DNA of 8,417 nucleotides from Deltaproteobacteria bacterium RIFCSPLOWO2_02_56_12. GTDB taxonomy: Bacteria > Desulfobacterota > Binatia > UBA9968. A model generated the notes under the pieces. It saw only the letters and a program-made list of their open reading frames with translations. It did not search any database and was not told the DNA's origin. A program made the translations under genes and the position numbers. This document shows positions 6,893-8,417 of the stretch, one piece after another (the stretch's first letter is position 1; the number at the start of each line of letters is the position of its first letter). The stretch covers positions 1-8,417 of the forward strand of contig MGRY01000097.1 of assembly GCA_001799045.1 (NCBI GenBank), given 5' to 3'.

Positions 6893-7267
6893 ATGACTGC
6901 TAAAAAAAAGATCCTGGTGGTTGACGACAACGAAGACAACCGGGAAATTTTAGTCTTCCGTCTTCAACAACTGGGCTTTGAGGTTCTGGTAGCCTCTAAC
7001 GGCAAAGAGGCTATTGAGACCGCCTCCCAGGCAAAACCCGACGTAATTCTTATGGATCTGAGGATGCCTGTTATGGACGGGTGGGAGGCGACCAGGGCCT
7101 TACGACAAACGGAATGGGGCAAGGATTTGCCGGTTGTGGCTGTTACGGCTCATGCCATGGAGGAGGACAGAAGGAAGGCGTTGAACGCGGGCTGCAACGA
7201 GTTCATCCCAAAGCCCGTCATGGATTACGCCATTATCCGCGAGACCATTCAGAGGCTCCTAAGATAA
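6893..7267 (+). CDS. Stand-alone response-regulator receiver (CheY/DivK-like)
   Basis: A single 124-residue receiver with no output domain. It has D11/D12, phosphoacceptor D55 in 'ILMDLRMPVMDG', T85 in 'VVAVTAHAM' and K107 in 'FIPKPV'. The 'MPVMDGWEATR' and 'TAHAMEEDRRKAL.AGCN.FIPKP' wording is typical of receivers paired with hybrid kinases or found as single-domain DivK/CheY-like proteins. A G-rich stretch (6885-6891) just before ATG 6893 could act as the ribosome site, though only 1-2 bases separate it from the start, which is closer than usual. It is the probable phosphoryl target of the kinase encoded 23 bases upstream, acting through protein-protein contact rather than DNA. The target is not visible in this window. 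Confidence 0.93.
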   Translation: MTAKKKILVVDDNEDNREILVFRLQQLGFEVLVASNGKEAIETASQAKPDVILMDLRMPVMDGWEATRALRQTEWGKDLPVVAVTAHAMEEDRRKALNAGCNEFIPKPVMDYAIIRETIQRLLR

Positions 7268-7286
7268 AAGGAAGAGCTTTCGGGAC

Positions 7287-8378
7287 TTATCCTCGGATCA
7301 CTCCCACATCCTCCGGGTCGAAGACCATAGCGACTTCATCGCCGCGCTGGAAGAGAGGTTTGCCCTTTGGATTGATGACGTTGGCCTTGAGCGGTCTCCC
7401 GCGGCTCTCGATCTCATATTCGATGAAGGAGCCCTGATATGCGGAGGCGGTCACCTTGCCGGATATCCGGTTGATCCGAGTCGATTTCTCTCCCGCTCCG
7501 AGCAGCTCGATGGCCTCAGGACGGATGTTGAAAAGAACCCTTTCTCCCGCTCCCGACACGCAGGATTGGGCGGCCGAAGAGGTCTGTATCCGGAGCCCTT
7601 CCTCGGTCTCGATCTCGATCATTCCGTCTCCGGCGCGAACGGCCGTGCCGGAAAATAAGTTCGATTTTCCCACGAACTCTGCGACGAACTTTTCGCGCGG
7701 CTGCTCATAGATCTCGCGCGGCCCGCCTTCCTGGACCACTCTGCCGGATTCCATCACGGCTATCCGGGTGGAGAGCGCCAGCGCCTCTTCCTGGTCGTGA
7801 GTGACGTAGATCGTGGTGATGCCGAGATCCCGCTGGAGCTTCAGAAGTTCGATACGCATCTCCGCTCGCAGCTTGGCATCCAGATTGCTCAGCGGCTCAT
7901 CGAGGAGCAGGGCCCTTGGCTGGATGACCAGGGTGCGGGCGAGGGCGATGCGCTGCTGCTGTCCGCCTGAGAGCTGGGAAGGCCTCCGGCCCTCAGTCCC
8001 CTTGAGATCGACCTGATTTAGGGCCTGGCGGACCCTGTCCTTGATTTCATCGCGCGGAATTTTCCGCTCGCGCAGGCCAAAGGCGACATTTTCGAAGACG
8101 GTCATGTGCGGCCATAAGGCATAGTTTTGAAAGACCATACCCACATCCCGCTCCCAGGGAGGCACATGGTTAACCGGCGCTCCGTCCAGATAAACCGTGC
8201 CCTCGTCGGGGATAAGAAAGCCCGCGATCGTGCGCAAAAGAGTGCTCTTGCCGCAGCCGCTCGGCCCCAAGAAAGTAAAGAACTCACCCCGCTCGATGTG
8301 AAGGGTGATCTGGCGTACGGCCCAGAGATCGCCGTAGCGTTTTCCCACCTTCTCTAGCTTGACCTCGGCAGCTTTCAT
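7287..8378 (-). CDS. ABC transporter ATP-binding protein, PotA/UgpC/FbpC type with TOBE domain
   Basis: A 363-residue importer ATPase. An N-terminal ABC domain (about 4-237) contains A-loop Y15, Walker A 'GPSGCGKST' (38-46), Q-loop Q84 in 'MVFQNYALWPHMTVFENV', signature 'LSGGQQQR' (136-143), Walker B 'ALLLDEPLSNLD' (D160, E161) and switch H194 ('VTHDQEEAL'). A C-terminal extension (about 238-363) with 'LFNIRPEAIELL' is the TOBE_2 regulatory/OB region of the carbohydrate/polyamine/iron/thiamine/aminoethylphosphonate uptake family. Substrate cannot be read from the ATPase alone; the 'LWPHMTVFENVAFGL' stretch is common in FbpC- and PotA-type proteins. The gene converges on the receiver gene with only 19 bases between stops, and no partner permease or binding protein is on this strand within the window. 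There is no sequence link between it and the signalling operon. Confidence 0.94.
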   Translation of the reverse strand: MKAAEVKLEKVGKRYGDLWAVRQITLHIERGEFFTFLGPSGCGKSTLLRTIAGFLIPDEGTVYLDGAPVNHVPPWERDVGMVFQNYALWPHMTVFENVAFGLRERKIPRDEIKDRVRQALNQVDLKGTEGRRPSQLSGGQQQRIALARTLVIQPRALLLDEPLSNLDAKLRAEMRIELLKLQRDLGITTIYVTHDQEEALALSTRIAVMESGRVVQEGGPREIYEQPREKFVAEFVGKSNLFSGTAVRAGDGMIEIETEEGLRIQTSSAAQSCVSGAGERVLFNIRPEAIELLGAGEKSTRINRISGKVTASAYQGSFIEYEIESRGRPLKANVINPKGKPLFQRGDEVAMVFDPEDVGVIRG

Positions 8379-8392
8379 ACTTCAGTTCGCCG

Positions 8393-8417
8393 TTAGCGAT
8401 AAACTCTAAGAACAATT
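8393..8417 (-). CDS. Possible 3' end of an upstream transporter gene (partial)
   Basis: Reading the minus strand into the ABC ATPase gene, one frame ends '..IVLRVYR' at a TAA (8393-8395), 14 bases before the ATPase start. This is what a co-transcribed permease tail would look like, and these ATPases are usually last or next to last in their operons. Only seven codons are visible, so this is a positional guess. Confidence 0.25.

Noticed and set aside
7268..7286. Bidirectional terminator between the convergent genes
   Set aside because: The 19 bases contain no stable hairpin or T-tract on either strand.
7456..8016. Plus-strand open frames within the ABC ATPase gene
   Set aside because: The minus-strand ATPase has every family motif; these are Arg/Ser-rich antisense shadows.

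Overview
The window is a dense signal-transduction locus from a Gram-negative bacterium. The evidence is a periplasmic-binding-protein gene, a membrane sensor kinase with an extracytoplasmic loop, an NtrC-type sigma-54 activator and a near-perfect -24/-12 promoter. This style of two-component signalling is typical of Desulfobacterota (former Deltaproteobacteria), Nitrospirota, NC10 and similar lineages. The sequence alone does not fix the phylum.

Layout. (1) Positions 1-5506, plus strand, hold a tight four-gene run. It comprises the C-terminal part of a PhnD-like substrate-binding protein, a two-TM HAMP histidine kinase, a 634-residue protein of unusual composition, and an NtrC-type regulator, with gaps of only 9, 4 and 18 bases. 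(2) Positions 5507-5744 are noncoding and carry an excellent sigma-54 promoter (5688-5703). (3) Positions 5745-7267, plus strand, hold a soluble receiver-kinase hybrid followed by a stand-alone receiver, 23 bases apart. (4) Positions 7287-8378, minus strand, hold a convergent ABC-transporter ATPase of the PotA/UgpC/FbpC type. It is probably the last gene of a transporter operon that extends beyond the window.

The most unusual item is the 634-residue protein (2177-4081). It has the order receiver, NtrC-like AAA+, Pro/Glu-rich linker, DHp, HATPase-like. Nearly every catalytic residue is replaced: the receiver Asp is Gly, the Walker A Lys is Gln, the Walker B Asp-Glu is Ser-Gly, the GAFTGA loop is missing, the sensor II Arg is Asn, and the G1 and G2 boxes of the kinase ATPase are lost. 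The H-box histidine (H433) is kept, and the DHp segment aligns without gaps to that of the kinase encoded just upstream. It looks like a scaffold, a heterodimer partner or a phosphoacceptor built from dead domains, sitting between an apparently active kinase and an apparently active NtrC-like regulator.

Working model (inference): the binding protein presents a ligand to the kinase; the kinase signals to the NtrC-like regulator, tuned by the multi-pseudodomain protein; the regulator then activates the sigma-54 promoter in front of the receiver-kinase/receiver pair, giving a two-tier signalling cascade. The second tier has no DNA-binding output of its own in this window.
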